In this document: positions 24,914 to 36,700 of the stretch, piece after piece
How the letters are laid out: each line of letters opens with the position of its first letter
Numbering within the stretch: the first letter of the stretch is position 1
Assembly (NCBI GenBank): GCA_039602395.1
Contig: JBCNJP010000019.1
Coordinates: 7,580,997-7,644,996 of the forward strand
DNA length: 64,000 nucleotides
Reading direction: 5' to 3'
Origin: Deinandra increscens subsp. villosa
Taxonomy: Eukaryota; Streptophyta; Magnoliopsida; Asterales; Asteraceae
The notes under the pieces: generated by a model
What the model was told of the DNA's origin: nothing
What the model saw: only the letters and a program-made list of their open reading frames with translations
Databases searched by the model: none
Translations under genes and position numbers: made by a program

Positions 24914-25786
24914 CTATTCGAATAAACCTTCAATATGCCAGATATCAACTAGGAAATCTACCATCTCCTGCAAATTCATGAGAAAAAAGTTGTTATAAAT
25001 TATCCAACTGTTGAAAAATAAGCACAACACAAAAAAACACTGGATTCCCATATATGATTTCATCAAGAAAGATTCTTACGGATAAAGGAATTGGCTCGGT
25101 GAAGCTGTTGCTTGTTGATAGCAGGTCTTCATAAGTTGCTGACCAGCTGCATACATGATCCCGGGCTCGCATTCAGTTGTTCAATAATGAAAACATGTGA
25201 AGTTTGACTTTGAAGGTCAAACAAACAAACAATGTACAAGGATTCTTTAGAACTTTGAATATTATGTATATATATATTTGCAACAGTAAGTCAGTTGCAT
25301 CACTTAAAGAATTATTGAATCAAACAAATTTGTAAACAATTTCATACCTATCAGTTTAACTGCAAACAGGTCATAAAGAAAATAAGATTGCAAATGATGG
25401 GCGAGTAAAGTCAGTCACCTTATAATTGGATCTTTTGGCATTCTTCGTGGTTTCTGAGATTGATCTGCAACCCATCGTCTTCTACCTTCGTTCCAAGCAA
25501 TTGCACCTGTTTATTCATTTACTTCATATCTTAATACAACTGTTCGACTATCAAGATATCATTTTTGAAAGGAAAATATATATTCATCTTTATAAAGTAA
25601 AGATTTACCATGATTAATAAATACAGTGGTGTTACTTCCATTGGTTTCCGGGTTCTTTTTTGCTTCATTTCTAGGTGTCGGGACCTCTAAGGATTGCTTT
25701 TCGACGGATCTTGTACTTCTGGGGTTGACTTCCATAGTCATGATACCAATCGCTTGTGAACTTGTGTCGACTTCCATCATTTTCAC
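24914..25786 (-). CDS. Gag1-like clamp domain (DUF4050-type) protein
   Basis: A small plant protein of unknown biochemical role; the name comes from the Gag1-like clamp domain. Exons in transcript order: 25609-25786, 25419-25506, 25080-25146, 24914-24967; phases 1, 2, 0 close and give 128 residues. The first Met reads MKMMEVDTSS; the Met three codons on (MMEVD) is an equally possible start. The N-terminal 45 residues are polar and Ser/Thr-rich. The domain occupies about 53-128: FINHGAIAWNEGRRRWV, PKDPIISWSATYEDLL, then EMVDFLVDIWHIEGLFE at the C-terminus. Each domain block joins cleanly across a splice site, which supports the model. The recognition rests on these motifs as recalled from plant homologues. 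Confidence 0.82.
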
Positions 25787-25805
25787 CGTGACATTCAGTT
25801 AATAT

Positions 25806-26851
25806 CTAACATTATTAACATATTTGTAGCTCAGTATATCCTCGAAATTCATTTAGTGATGGGCAATTTGCTAACCATGATCTTACATAGAAACAAAATC
25901 CAAACTCTTAACAACATCACTCTTTATTTGCCAAGATTTTCAAGAATCATGCAGAAGAAATATAGAAACTCAACAAACAATTGAATATCCTTTGAACGGT
26001 ACTATAAAACACAATCATGACCATAAACAAGTAATGTGTCAACCATCAAAAGCCAATTTTGATGGCAACAAAAGGGGCAATAGATTTGGATTCTAATTTA
26101 TCAATATCCATATCATCTTGATTGCCGCAACCAACCAACCAACTCCTTCTTGATCATAAACCCTAAATCCACCAAAATCCCATAAAAACGCCCAAATTAG
26201 AACTCCAAACCCAACTTTTAGCTGTCAATTTCATGCATTTTACAAATTAACTTGGTACTAATGTTTGCTAATTACACGAACCAACAAATCCAGAAATAAA
26301 CTCCCATATCTTTTAAATCAAGAACGCAGCTATAGTATTATTATTCACCAAATAAAAACTTTACCAGGTAATTTCATGTATTTTACAGATAAACTTGGTA
26401 CGAATGTCCACCGAAATCCCAAAAAAAAGTTGAAGTAATATCTAATCAAAGATAAACCCCACATCAAAAACACAATTATATTGCACATTGCTCACTATAA
26501 CCACAAGGATCAAACATCACATGGAATAGCAAACCAAAGATAAATCCCACATCAAGAACACAACTTTATTGGGCATTTTTCAACATAACCTAAAGAATCA
26601 AACTTCTAGGGACCAAGACAATTGAGGAGTATCAAATCAAAGATAAACCCCACATCAAGAACACAACTTTATTGGGCATTTCTCAACATAACCTAAAGAA
26701 CCAAACTTCTAGGGCACCAAAACCCAGAGAGTATCAATATAAAAGATAAAACCCACCAAAACCCATAAACAATTTCCAAAACAAACAAAGAATGGGAGTC
26801 AATTTTGCCATACACGATAACAAGAAATCAAGAATGATGGGGATAACGTAC
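25806..26851 (-). other. Probable leader intron of the Gag1-like clamp gene
   Basis: On the minus strand a donor (CG then GTACGT at 26851) and an acceptor (TTAG at 25807-25806, just 20 bases before the first Met) define a possible leader intron of about 1.05 kb. The upstream noncoding exon would begin near 26885, downstream of a TATA box. It contains direct repeats, listed separately. No other gene is visible here. Confidence 0.45.
26440..26735. repeat. Three tandem copies of a roughly 100-bp unit
   Basis: Units begin at about 26448, 26536 and 26639 and share AAAGATAAA(C/T)CCCACATCAA, ACACAA and ACATAACCTAAAGAA. The second and third are nearly identical; the first is diverged and shorter. 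A smaller direct repeat with TTCATG(C/T)ATTTTACA lies nearby at 26230 and 26375. All are inside the proposed leader intron of the Gag1-like clamp gene. Confidence 0.8.
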
Positions 26852-26907
26852 CGAGTTGAAAATTAGCGGAAAGAAAGAAAGAAAGAAAGGTGAGAAGAGG
26901 AATGGGA

Positions 26908-26918
26908 GTATATATAGA
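26908..26918 (-). promoter_or_regulatory. TATA box of the Gag1-like clamp gene
   Basis: On the minus strand CTATATATAC lies about 60 bases upstream of the proposed leader donor. A run of TTTC repeats follows it, common in plant leaders. Confidence 0.45.
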
Positions 26919-27249
26919 CACGTTTTATGTGAAGATTCCATTCTTTTTTTTTTTTGAAGGTGGGTGGGTGGGTGTCGTGGTTCTATGAGCGTCTCTTTCG
27001 GTTGTTGGTCTCATTTGGGCTCCTGGTATTGTGTGTCTGACGTGGATATGATGTGGATAAGTTAAAGTTTGCGAAATGACTCACTTTACTGTTCTTGGTT
27101 CTAGAATGATTTCACCTTTAAAACATATACTATCGGCAAGGTCATTTTGGGGAATCCCGTATAAAAACTTTGTATAATTTTTTACTTTTTTTAAGCATAA
27201 ACTTTGTATAGTTGATAACGAATTAACGATGGATGAAATGCATTATTAA

Positions 27250-27749
27250 NNNNNNNNNNNNNNNNNNNNNNNNNNNNNNNNNNNNNNNNNNNNNNNNNNN
27301 NNNNNNNNNNNNNNNNNNNNNNNNNNNNNNNNNNNNNNNNNNNNNNNNNNNNNNNNNNNNNNNNNNNNNNNNNNNNNNNNNNNNNNNNNNNNNNNNNNNN
27401 NNNNNNNNNNNNNNNNNNNNNNNNNNNNNNNNNNNNNNNNNNNNNNNNNNNNNNNNNNNNNNNNNNNNNNNNNNNNNNNNNNNNNNNNNNNNNNNNNNNN
27501 NNNNNNNNNNNNNNNNNNNNNNNNNNNNNNNNNNNNNNNNNNNNNNNNNNNNNNNNNNNNNNNNNNNNNNNNNNNNNNNNNNNNNNNNNNNNNNNNNNNN
27601 NNNNNNNNNNNNNNNNNNNNNNNNNNNNNNNNNNNNNNNNNNNNNNNNNNNNNNNNNNNNNNNNNNNNNNNNNNNNNNNNNNNNNNNNNNNNNNNNNNNN
27701 NNNNNNNNNNNNNNNNNNNNNNNNNNNNNNNNNNNNNNNNNNNNNNNNN
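27250..27749. other. Assembly gap of exactly 500 N
   Basis: The round length suggests a placeholder, not a measured distance. The gap begins one base inside the left boundary of the PIF/Harbinger-type element and ends within its left inverted repeat. Any open frame running through it is meaningless. Confidence 0.99.
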
Positions 27750-27958
27750 GTAATGGTGTGGGAGAGGGGGGTGTCCCGAGTTGTGGGAAGATGATCGTTG
27801 GTGTGGGCCCCTCTCACCCAACGGTCCTTTTGACCTTTTTTTTAATAAAAAAAAATTTTATTACCCCTTTTACTTATTTAAACCCCCTTATTCACTATTT
27901 TTTCATACATTTCACCCATACCAACTCCAAATTTCTTTTCTCCATCTTCACCATCACC

Positions 27959-29068
27959 ATGTCTCATAACTTTTTCCCACACCAATCCGACAATGAACCA
28001 CCGACACCGACCTCTCAACGAAACGTTTTTGGAGAACCCGGTTATCTACCGGTTTTTGCCGATCAAGACCCCGGTTTTGGTCAAGAATACGGTTTCTTAC
28101 GCGAAGACTTCAACCTTGAAGATGAGTCTATTCCCGATGTTGTGATGGAAACACAACCATCACAAAAAAACCCAAAGAAGAAGACTATGGCTAGGAGACC
28201 GAAGGAGAAAATCACACAACCGTTGGGTAAACGGGTGTCGATTCCGTGGACTTCTCAAGAAGAAGTGGTGTTGACCCGCCTCTACGTTGATAACTCGGAG
28301 AATTCGATTAAGGGTAAATAACTTTTTTAATTTGTTTTATAACCCGTTTTTTATAACTTTTTTTTTTCTAACCCGTTTTTTTTTTTTTTGTTAGGTAATG
28401 CTCAATCGGGTACTTATTTTTGGAACAAAATTACCGCGGAGTGGCACCACATGATGAACCTTCCCGTCCCCGACTTCAACGATGTTAGCTCGTTTGTTCG
28501 CACCAAAAGTCAAGTATATTCAAAATGGAAAGATTTGAATTGGAAGATACAAAAATTCAACAACATTTATATAAATCAAATGGCTCAACGAAAAAGCGGG
28601 TGTTCGGAAGCCAACATCCTCATGGCGGCACATCATCGATACAAAGTAGAGAGCAAGGGGGTTGCGTTTGATAAAATGGAGTGTTGGGAGATTTGCAGAA
28701 AATCTCCAAAATGGCGAGCGGCGGCGCCGGTGGACCAAGGGTGCCATAGTGGTGACCAAAGTGGTTCAAAAAGAACCAAAACGTCCGACTCGAACACCTA
28801 CGTTAGTAGCCCATCCGAAGGAAGGACGCCGATCGACCTCAACGCCGAGGGAATGTCTCCCAGGAGCCCGCCCGAGGAACCCCTTCCAATGGGTTGTCAA
28901 AAGGCTAAACGACAAGCCCGAGAGGATAGAAAGAAACATATCGAGATTTTGGAGCGCGAACAAATGGTACGTGAGCTCGAAGCGGTTAAAAACTTGTCGG
29001 ACGACGAAGACGACAAGAAATCCTTGATTAAGAAGATCAAAGCACGCTTATTCGAAAAGTATAAGTGA
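27959..29068 (+). CDS. PIF/Harbinger ORF1-type protein (Myb/SANT-like plus NAM-associated C-terminal domain)
   Basis: Two exons, 27959-28313 and 28395-29068, joined within a Gly codon, give 342 residues. An acidic, Pro-rich N-terminus (1-75) and a basic stretch (KKKTMARRPKEK) precede a trihelix/Myb-like segment at about 95-185 (IPWTSQEEVVLTRLYV, FWNKITAEWHH, RTKSQVYSKWKDLNWKIQKF). A NAM-associated-type C-terminus follows: Ser/Thr-rich, then a charged helix with KAKRQAREDRKKHIEILERE. Such proteins are often mis-annotated in plants as glutathione S-transferase T3-like or host transcription factors. In Harbinger elements the ORF1 product binds DNA and works with the transposase. The frame is intact. 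Its position between element ends argues for transposon origin. Confidence 0.75.
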
Positions 29069-29360
29069 TGTAATTTTTATTTTTAAATTTTTAGGATTTT
29101 TAAATTTTTAAATTTTTAATTTTTAGGAATTTGTAATTTTTATCTTTTAGGAATTTGTAATTTTTTATTTTTAAATTTTTATGCAAGTTGTTATTTTTAA
29201 TTTAATATTTTATTTAAAAAAGTGCTTGGGATCATGGGATTGTGGGAGAGGTATTACAAGCAAAAATAGCTTGGGATCATGGGAGTGAGAAAGGATGAGG
29301 TGGCACCAAAAATAGCTTGTGATCATGGGATCATGGGAGAGCCATTACAATCACCCTTTA

Positions 29361-30158
29361 AGACTCGCAGTAACAAGAATGGTATCCCCACCTGCTAGTT
29401 TCGCAACGAGTGAGGATATCTATCTTCTTCGTTTTTGAAATCCAAATCCAAAAATATCACGAAAATAAAATGGTTTTTATTTAAAGAAATGTGTTACTTA
29501 TACTTATTGTTGATTTGAGTTATTTTTTATAATAATTGAAAGATATGTTTTTTTTCGAACCACTTTTGTCGTTAGATCTTATTTGATCGTCGATTATTTT
29601 CTTCACCGATATTTTCTTTCCCTCTTTTGATTGGAATTAACATGGACGTTACACACACTCACTAAAATATCAAGGTTAATTGATACTCGAAAACTCTCGT
29701 GAATAAAGAAAAATAACTCAAAAACTTTACTGAAGAATTTGATACATAAAAACCCTAAACTTGATAACCCACAAGACTTGTAAATCAAGTCATTCATATG
29801 AATCCTATACCAACTCTAAATGCGATTAAATAAAACACATTATTTATTTTATTGACTAATTACACTTAGGCCCCTAACCAACTTGCTAGTAGACCACCGT
29901 CCCCTCATGCCGGCTTGCATGTTTCAGGGTCTTGAATTAACGTTTGTTCAACAAAAATATAGATTGTTCCTCTCTCCGCTATGAATTCTCTCACTCCAAC
30001 TACATGGAGTATTAGGAAGAATACGTTATTTAGAGTTTATTTGTAATAAACAGCATCTTAAGAGTTAAATATGGCTTTATATTGTAAACGAAGCAAATTC
30101 AATATGAGTTAGTTAAAAAAAACCGTTGCAATTTGAGAACGGGATAAAAAACTCACTC
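29361..30158. other. Intergenic, no gene recognised
   Basis: AT-rich sequence between the Harbinger-type element and the LINE remnant. Short frames only. A block at about 29870-29960 with GGCCCCTAACCAACTTGC might be another degraded repeat, but no ends were found. Confidence 0.45.
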
Positions 30159-30640
30159 GTCCCAAGCTAAATTAACTTCTCTATATCTACTCACAAACCG
30201 AGTAAAAGAAAAGAAAATGATCTCATCGTAGATTTCACCGTTCCAAAAATTCGAATGCTGAAAAATAATGGTGTTCTGTGCTCTCCAAATTACCCACCAT
30301 GTGCTAAAATGGTGGATAAAAATAAGTCTTTCTTCAATCTCAATAAATGACTCGCATCAATCGCATTAAGAATCCACATATGAAAATCCGACTTCAATCA
30401 ATTAACCTAAGCCAAGATGAGATTCAATTGAATACTCTTTAAATGACGCTACCCTCAGCAAAGAGGTGACAAGTCGACTCAATCAATCAAGTACATAAAG
30501 GACACGAAATGGAATACAATTTATCCCCATGAATCGAAAGATTGAGTCTAGTTGGAAGACGGTCCAAAAGAAGCATCCATACATGTATGTTAACTTTTTT
30601 TAGGAACGTACCACACCCATCTCGTTTCGAAATCTCCAAC
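30159..30640 (-). pseudogene. LINE (non-LTR retrotransposon) remnant, 3' part of the reverse transcriptase ORF
   Basis: Read on the minus strand, this decays through several stops but keeps the zf-RVT signature: LLLDRLPTRLNLSIHG, CPLC, then ES.CHLFAEG. Further on comes STWWVIWRAQNTIIF and the end SRYREVNLAWD. This order (zinc-binding domain, then WW.IW..RN-type tail) is the C-terminus of plant L1-type LINE ORF2. The reverse transcriptase core and endonuclease are not visible upstream, so it is a truncated, dead copy. No poly(A) tail or target duplication was identified. Confidence 0.8.
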
Positions 30641-32299
30641 TGGAAAGTACAAGCGATCTATCAGGTTACAAACATCTTTGTCCAAATCCCAAGACTATGT
30701 GTCTGGACTATCCTCGAGCTCGACATCCTTAATAAGCGATACAAGCTTATTAAGTTGTTGTTGTTCTTCATCTCATTTAACTGTTTGACGCTAAAACCAA
30801 CACCAATTCAATACATCCCGATAATTAGCAAACAAACTGTCTTTAAATAAAGAGTAGAAAGCCGAGGAAACCGAGTAAGAAACTCACACATACAAATGTA
30901 CACACCATGTTTTCATCGGCTCTCACGCTTCTCTTCTCATACAATATCTATTTGTAACATATTGTTACAATATATTTTTATAACCAAACACAAATATTTT
31001 ATCAATCTCTACCTTCTCTAATTCGAACTTAGGTGTAGTTAACTTGTCTTTTTCATTGCCGCCATTGTCCAACGAGCAACATGTAACATTCGTATGTTAT
31101 AAAAACCCGAAAACTCGACTCACATCAAGATCCAAGGTTTATACCCAATTCTTAACACCATGAATGTTATATTACTATCTTTCATATGACAGTACTCTGA
31201 AAATGATGAATGTGTACGAAAATCATACGCTAAAGGGATTTATAATGAAGAGGGAACCGCGAAAACAAGGTGGGGTTAGTTGCTAATTTGCAAAGACCCC
31301 CCCTCCCCCCTCTAAACTCATCCCACATCGCTTTGCTCCCTTTCACACTTATAAATACCCTTGCTAAGTCCCTTATAGTTGCAACTCCTAGTTTGAGTAT
31401 AAACAAGTAGAATAACCAAACTTTGGGGGTTCCATAAGCACAATACCCCTTCGGGTGTCGTGCGTAGTAGTTTTTTTTATACTATTGGCGAGGAGGCGCT
31501 GCCCTTCGTGCTCGTTTCGTTTGAAAACTTCTTTGAGATAAGAGAGAGATAACTCACCGGAAGTTTGGGGCAACGATCGGAGCAATAGTAACTAAAGCGA
31601 AAGAAGGTCAATCGCAACCAAAGTCGTCTACCGAAGACGCTACGGAGCAAAAAAAATCTAAATCGCCACCACACAAACAGACACATCTACGCTCGACAGC
31701 AAATTCGGCCGAAGCCTGTCGCCATCAACTAAACGGAGCACCGGTAAAACTAAGATCATCTCACAAACAGAAACCCTAGCCGTCACCAGGGAACCAAAGA
31801 CGACAACGTCGTCGTCCACCACCGACAGACACCGACGTATACACAACAGCGTCAGCAGGGTACCAACGACTAAGTCGGCTACCAATTTTAAGATAAGAGA
31901 GAGAGAGCAGGCGTGTTAAAGAAGAAAGAGAGAGAAACAATCTTTTGTAATGAACGAAGAAGAGAGAGATAGAGAGTTTACTAAGATCTTGACTAAATCG
32001 ACGACTCACATTATTCAATTATGAACAATATGAATCATCTCCATGAAAGCATTAACACATCTTCTAATATTTGGTGAATTGAAATAGCCATCATTCATTA
32101 GTCCACATGTTGAATCAATCAGACTAGGTCGTCACACCAGGATCGTCTTTTAGAATTCCGGAGAATTTCGAAACCTTTGGTGAGTATACAAAATGACCTC
32201 AAAAAATAATAATTCAACATTATATTAATGTTAAAATTATCCTTTAAGCTTTAATATATTGTAGCTCAATAATATATTGTAGCTCAATATTATATGTTA
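30641..32299. other. Unassigned region between the LINE remnant and the duplicated segment
   Basis: About 1.6 kb without a recognised gene. A TATA-like CACTTATAAATACCC at about 31345 and a moderately GC-rich stretch at 31480-31870 (repeated CGTCG/CGACG words) give several overlapping minus-strand frames of 65-80 codons. None carries a known motif or joins to others convincingly. GA-rich runs follow at 31900-31980. It could be the edge of an unrecognised retroelement or a lost gene. Confidence 0.4.
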
Positions 32300-33393
32300 A
32301 AAAACCCACGTGTGTTAAGCTAAAACTAAAGAAACCTAAATAAAAATTTAAAAATGAAAAAAGTAAGAAAAAAATAAAATAAAATAAACGTTTACAAAGG
32401 AAAAAGAAATTACAAAACATAAATGTAAAAATTAACTAAGATTCTATAATGCAAGAATTGAATTTGAGACCAAAGAACTTTTCTATAGGCATTTTCACAT
32501 CAAACTACCTAACTAGTAACTCATTTGCATTTTAAATGTCTATACACATATTTAAAAAGATTATAGAAAATATATAAACAAAATTTAAAAATTTCATGCC
32601 TCTGGAAGAATGGACCCTAACCCTTAAAAACTTTATTTGGTCATTAGTTATATGTTCTATGTAGCTTTTTTATATCTAAAAAAGTAAAAATGGAATCATA
32701 TAAAAATTAATTTTTAATTTTTTAACTTAACATAATAGTGTGGTTGAATAAAGTTTTACTTTTTCAAGTAGTGAATGTTCAAACCCTATGGTGGACAAAA
32801 AATTTGGCGTTAAAAAAAAAAGAAGATTTAGAAATTAAAAGTTCACAAACAATCAACGAAATAGAATCCAAAATCGACATATGTTTGATCTAAAGAAATT
32901 TAGAGCTCTTTAAATCGGTCGTCTAATGGACCGTCTTTTATTGAGAAAACTTAATTACTCACATACTATTTTCTTCTTAGATCGGATTTACATTTAACGT
33001 TTTATAGATTTGTAAAAGATCGCGAATCCAAAAAGGTGTAAACTCGCTACTTCATTAAAATACATTTTCTTCTATTTCAACTTACTTATTTACTTCATGT
33101 TAAAAATATCTATTAACTTCTGAAAAAGTTATAATTTCTTAATGGAAAATCTTAAGAAAATTTATTAGTCGAAGTTTTTAGTTACTATATCAGCAACATT
33201 TTATATCTTTTATAAAATGTTTAAATGTCTAATTGCTGAGCTAATAATTTGAAAATAATTTTGTATTTATTATTAGTGTTTCTTCTAAGATTGTAATTAA
33301 TTTTGTTGTGTTGATGGCTACCCATTGCTAGGCTGGAATAGGAATATAAATTATATCCCGTCAACTGAATTAAATGTTTTCAACCTATGAAAC

Positions 33394-33432
33394 TCAAAAA
33401 AAAAAAAAAAAAAAAAAAAGAAGAAGAAGAAG
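33394..33432 (+). repeat. A-run followed by GAA repeat
   Basis: A run of 25 or so A is followed by AAGAAGAAGAAG. It lies upstream of the unit A MBD-like gene; unit B has only short A-runs at the matching place. A slippage-prone simple repeat. Confidence 0.85.
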
Positions 33433-33627
33433 AAAAAAGAAAGAAAACAAAATTGGAGGGAAAGTTTGAACTTTGTAATTAACACAAACACCGCATTCAT
33501 TTCTGTTCTTTACAGTTTTTAATAAAAATAGTAATTTATTTAAAACACCATTAGGAGATGTCACAAATTCATTGAATATTACATTTTTTGTTGTATTCAT
33601 TATAATAAATGTATTCTTAACTAACGA

Positions 33628-33636
33628 CTATATATT
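33628..33636 (+). promoter_or_regulatory. TATA-like box upstream of MBD-like copy A
   Basis: CTATATATT lies about 100 bases upstream of the start codon. The same word is kept at the equivalent place in copy B (about 44819), which supports a shared core promoter. Confidence 0.4.
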
Positions 33637-33737
33637 CAACCCATCATCAAACAAATTGTGACACACACTTGCATTGTGCAGTCCCATCCCACCATCCCTT
33701 TTGGTTATCAACACTGAAGTTTGTTTTCTTGATTAAA

Positions 33738-36700
33738 ATGGTGAACAACCTTGAGAAAGAATCATTTGTTCCTACAGGCTTGGAGATTATTCTATACAAT
33801 GATCAGGTAAAAAATAGTTAACTATTTTATACTTTGTAAGGAATCATATAGTGACAGAATCATAGCTTTTTATTTTGATGGTCTTTATAAATTATAAAAT
33901 TGTCTTCTCTACTAACTATACTATGGAGTCTAACTCGTATTTTTTTTTTCTTTCTAAAAAACTGACAAATTCTAAAGATTGGGTCAAATGAACATCTTGA
34001 CCGGTTGACCCTCTTCTGGTGTGTCCAAAACCCGGAACACAATTTTAAATAAACAATTAACATGGATATATTTTACAGGAAGCAAGAAACTGGAGAGAAG
34101 GCCCAAACAAGATTATTGCAGCAGAGCCACTATCTTGGTTGAAACCAACAGAAGTACCTGGTGCTGTTGAGGTAACCCTCAAATACTTAAGCAATTAAGA
34201 CATGATTTAATGTCACATTTTTATGAGTTTAATAGAAACAAAAAGTTCCAAAACCAAATGCAGGGAAATGGGTCAAGAAAGAGAAAAAGATCCACCTTTT
34301 TGCAGTTGGAAGTGGAACATGAAAAAGAGTTTAGTCTTGAGGAATTATATAAATCCAACAATATTCATCAGGTAGATCTCATTTATTTTGTTCCTATATA
34401 AAGATAGACCAAGTGCTTTGCGTAACCCGCTTACTAAATTCTTCGACAGATAATTCTCGATAGAGAAAAAAACGATGCTAGTCTAGATCCGCAAGAATTA
34501 CTTCAAAATTTGAAAGGGTGGACAATTGAAAAAAGGATGCGTCCAGAAAAGGACGGGATCCATAGAGTTGATAAGGTATACTACTCGTCCTTTAATCCAT
34601 ACCATTTTATTTATACTTTTATATGTTATAAAGTAACCAAAAAATGTAATATAGATTTATAGACATCCGAAGTCCAAAAGGATTATGAGGTCGATAGTCG
34701 AAGTAAAGAAGTTCATAGAGGCGAATTCGTATAGAGTAAAAGCTTTGGATAATGTGACGGGCCCTCAATCACAGGTTAGTCTATAAATATTTAAATTTAC
34801 ATAAAATTAAACAACCTTCGGTTCCTAACAAGCTACGCGTCGGTTTATAAATTTCAAAGATCTTATTTGACAAGTAAATATGGGTCCTTAAAATAGTTTA
34901 TAACCAAATTAACATGATTAAGTTTCTTTTGACATGGGCCAATGAATTAGTAATAAATTTATAACTTCTTATACATGTTAATAGACAAACAATACAAAAA
35001 GGTGACAAAACTTTCCCCCTTTCTAGAACGGTCAAAATCATTAAAATAGACATTGGACAGTCAAAAGCATCGAAATAAACATTGAAGGCAAAAGGCTCAA
35101 GGATTAGTCGACGTCTAAGCTATAAAACGATGACTAAGCCTTAGAAAACCTTTACAAGCACCGACTATATTTTCAGCCTACAGTCTTCGATGTCTATTTT
35201 AATGATTTTGATCGGTCAATGTCTATTTTGGTAATTTTGTCCCTAGAAAATGGGTCATGTGTGGTCATCCTGTAAACAAACCCAACGAACACATATATGG
35301 CCATGTTCGTGTTTATTCGTTTTAACTTTAAGCGGACACGAACTCAAACACGAACATTAGCCGAACAAACTTTTTTATGTTCGTGATCGTTCATTGAGAA
35401 AATGAACATGTTCATGTTTGTTTGTTAAAGACTAAACGAACATTTCATGAACGTAAACGAACATAAAGAAATACAAATTTAAACGAACACAAAGCTAAGC
35501 AAACAAACATACATGAAAACAAACACTCTAACACAAGGTGAGTTAAAAGAGTAAAGCGATTCTATAAAATGACTCAACAAAAGTGTGAAACACTAAAACC
35601 TTAAAAGAAGGAAATTGTGTAAGGCTCATTATAATTTAGTCCCAACTTTTCGAAAATCATAATTTAGTGTCTCACATTTCATTTTCTTTTCGATTTTGGT
35701 TATAACGTTAACAACCGTTTGAAGAGCTGTTAGATTGCCCTCACATGGTCCCCACGTGAGGAGTATTTTTGTTTATTTCCGTTTGTTTTAAAGTATGAGT
35801 TAAAACAAACGGAAATGACAAAAATACACCTCATGTCGGGACCACATGAGGGCAGTCTAAATGCTCTTTAACGTTAAGACAAAAATAGAAAAAAAATTTG
35901 AAATGTGAGACACTAAATTGAGATTTTTAAAAAGTTGGAACTAAAATTGTTAAATTGTGCAAACGTTGGGGACTAAAAACGAAGTTTACTCTAAATAGTT
36001 TATTATTAATAAAATTAAACATAAATAAACGAACGAACATAAATGTCAACAAATAAACGAACATAAACGAACATAAATGAATGAACGGGACATATGTCCA
36101 TGTTCGTTCATTTAATTAAATTAACAGAAAATTATGTTCGTGTTTGTTCACTTATTAAATAAACGAGCATAAACGAACTTTCCGCCGAACGGTTCATGAA
36201 CTGTTTACTCAACGTTCGGTTCGTTTACAAGCCTAAAAACTTGTCCTGAATTTAACTAAGCAGAGTCATTCGCTACTCGTTTAATATATTTAGCTTCAAC
36301 TAATCTTCAGGATGCACACAACAGCAGCAGCAACAACAACATATTTTTACAAATTTTTAAAAGGTTGGAAGAAACCTATAACAGTGGTGCTAAACAGACT
36401 TCTTCGAGTAACCAATGGGAGGCCATTAGCGCGCAAAAAACCACATGGGGTACTAGTTTCAAGTCTCATAACAGGGTGGGTTTAAGCCTAAACTCAGCTA
36501 GGCCTCTGCATTACCAGGCTCCATTTCCTCAACCACTTTCTGTCCAACCAGCTGAGAGAAGTGGTTTATTAAAACAACAGGCTCCTAGTCATCTAGGAAT
36601 GAGGCCTGATGTACAAGGGTGTGTGAGGAGTTTTGGTGCGAGCTCGTCTTCAGTAGGTGTAACTTGTCTAGATGAAATAAAAGCGATGGTTCATTCTCAA

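Larger units (their letters stand above)
27246..29360 (+). mobile_element. PIF/Harbinger-type element carrying ORF1 only
   Basis: The right end at 29357 reads in inverse AGGGTGATTGTAATGGC and is followed by TTA. On the left, TTA and one A precede the N run, and the first bases after it are GTAATGG, part of the same terminal word. The element therefore runs from about 27249 to 29357 with TTA target duplications (27246-27248 and 29358-29360). It holds a two-exon ORF1-type gene but no DDE transposase (ORF2), unless that is hidden in the gap. Subterminal direct repeats with AAAATAGCTTG(G/T)GATCATGGGA lie near the right end. Confidence 0.7.

Noticed and set aside
26846..26890. AAAG tandem repeats near the Gag1-like clamp promoter taken as a CRISPR-like or satellite array
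   Set aside because: Only a short simple repeat (TTTC in the leader on the coding strand). No spacers, and CRISPR is not expected in a plant nucleus.
27191..28321. Long open frames running through the N gap on both strands
   Set aside because: They are made of unknown bases. Only the part from 27959 on the plus strand is real coding sequence.
31388..32018. Overlapping minus-strand frames of 65-80 codons in a GC-richer stretch
   Set aside because: No motif, no consistent splice sites, and frames overlap each other. Coding cannot be supported.
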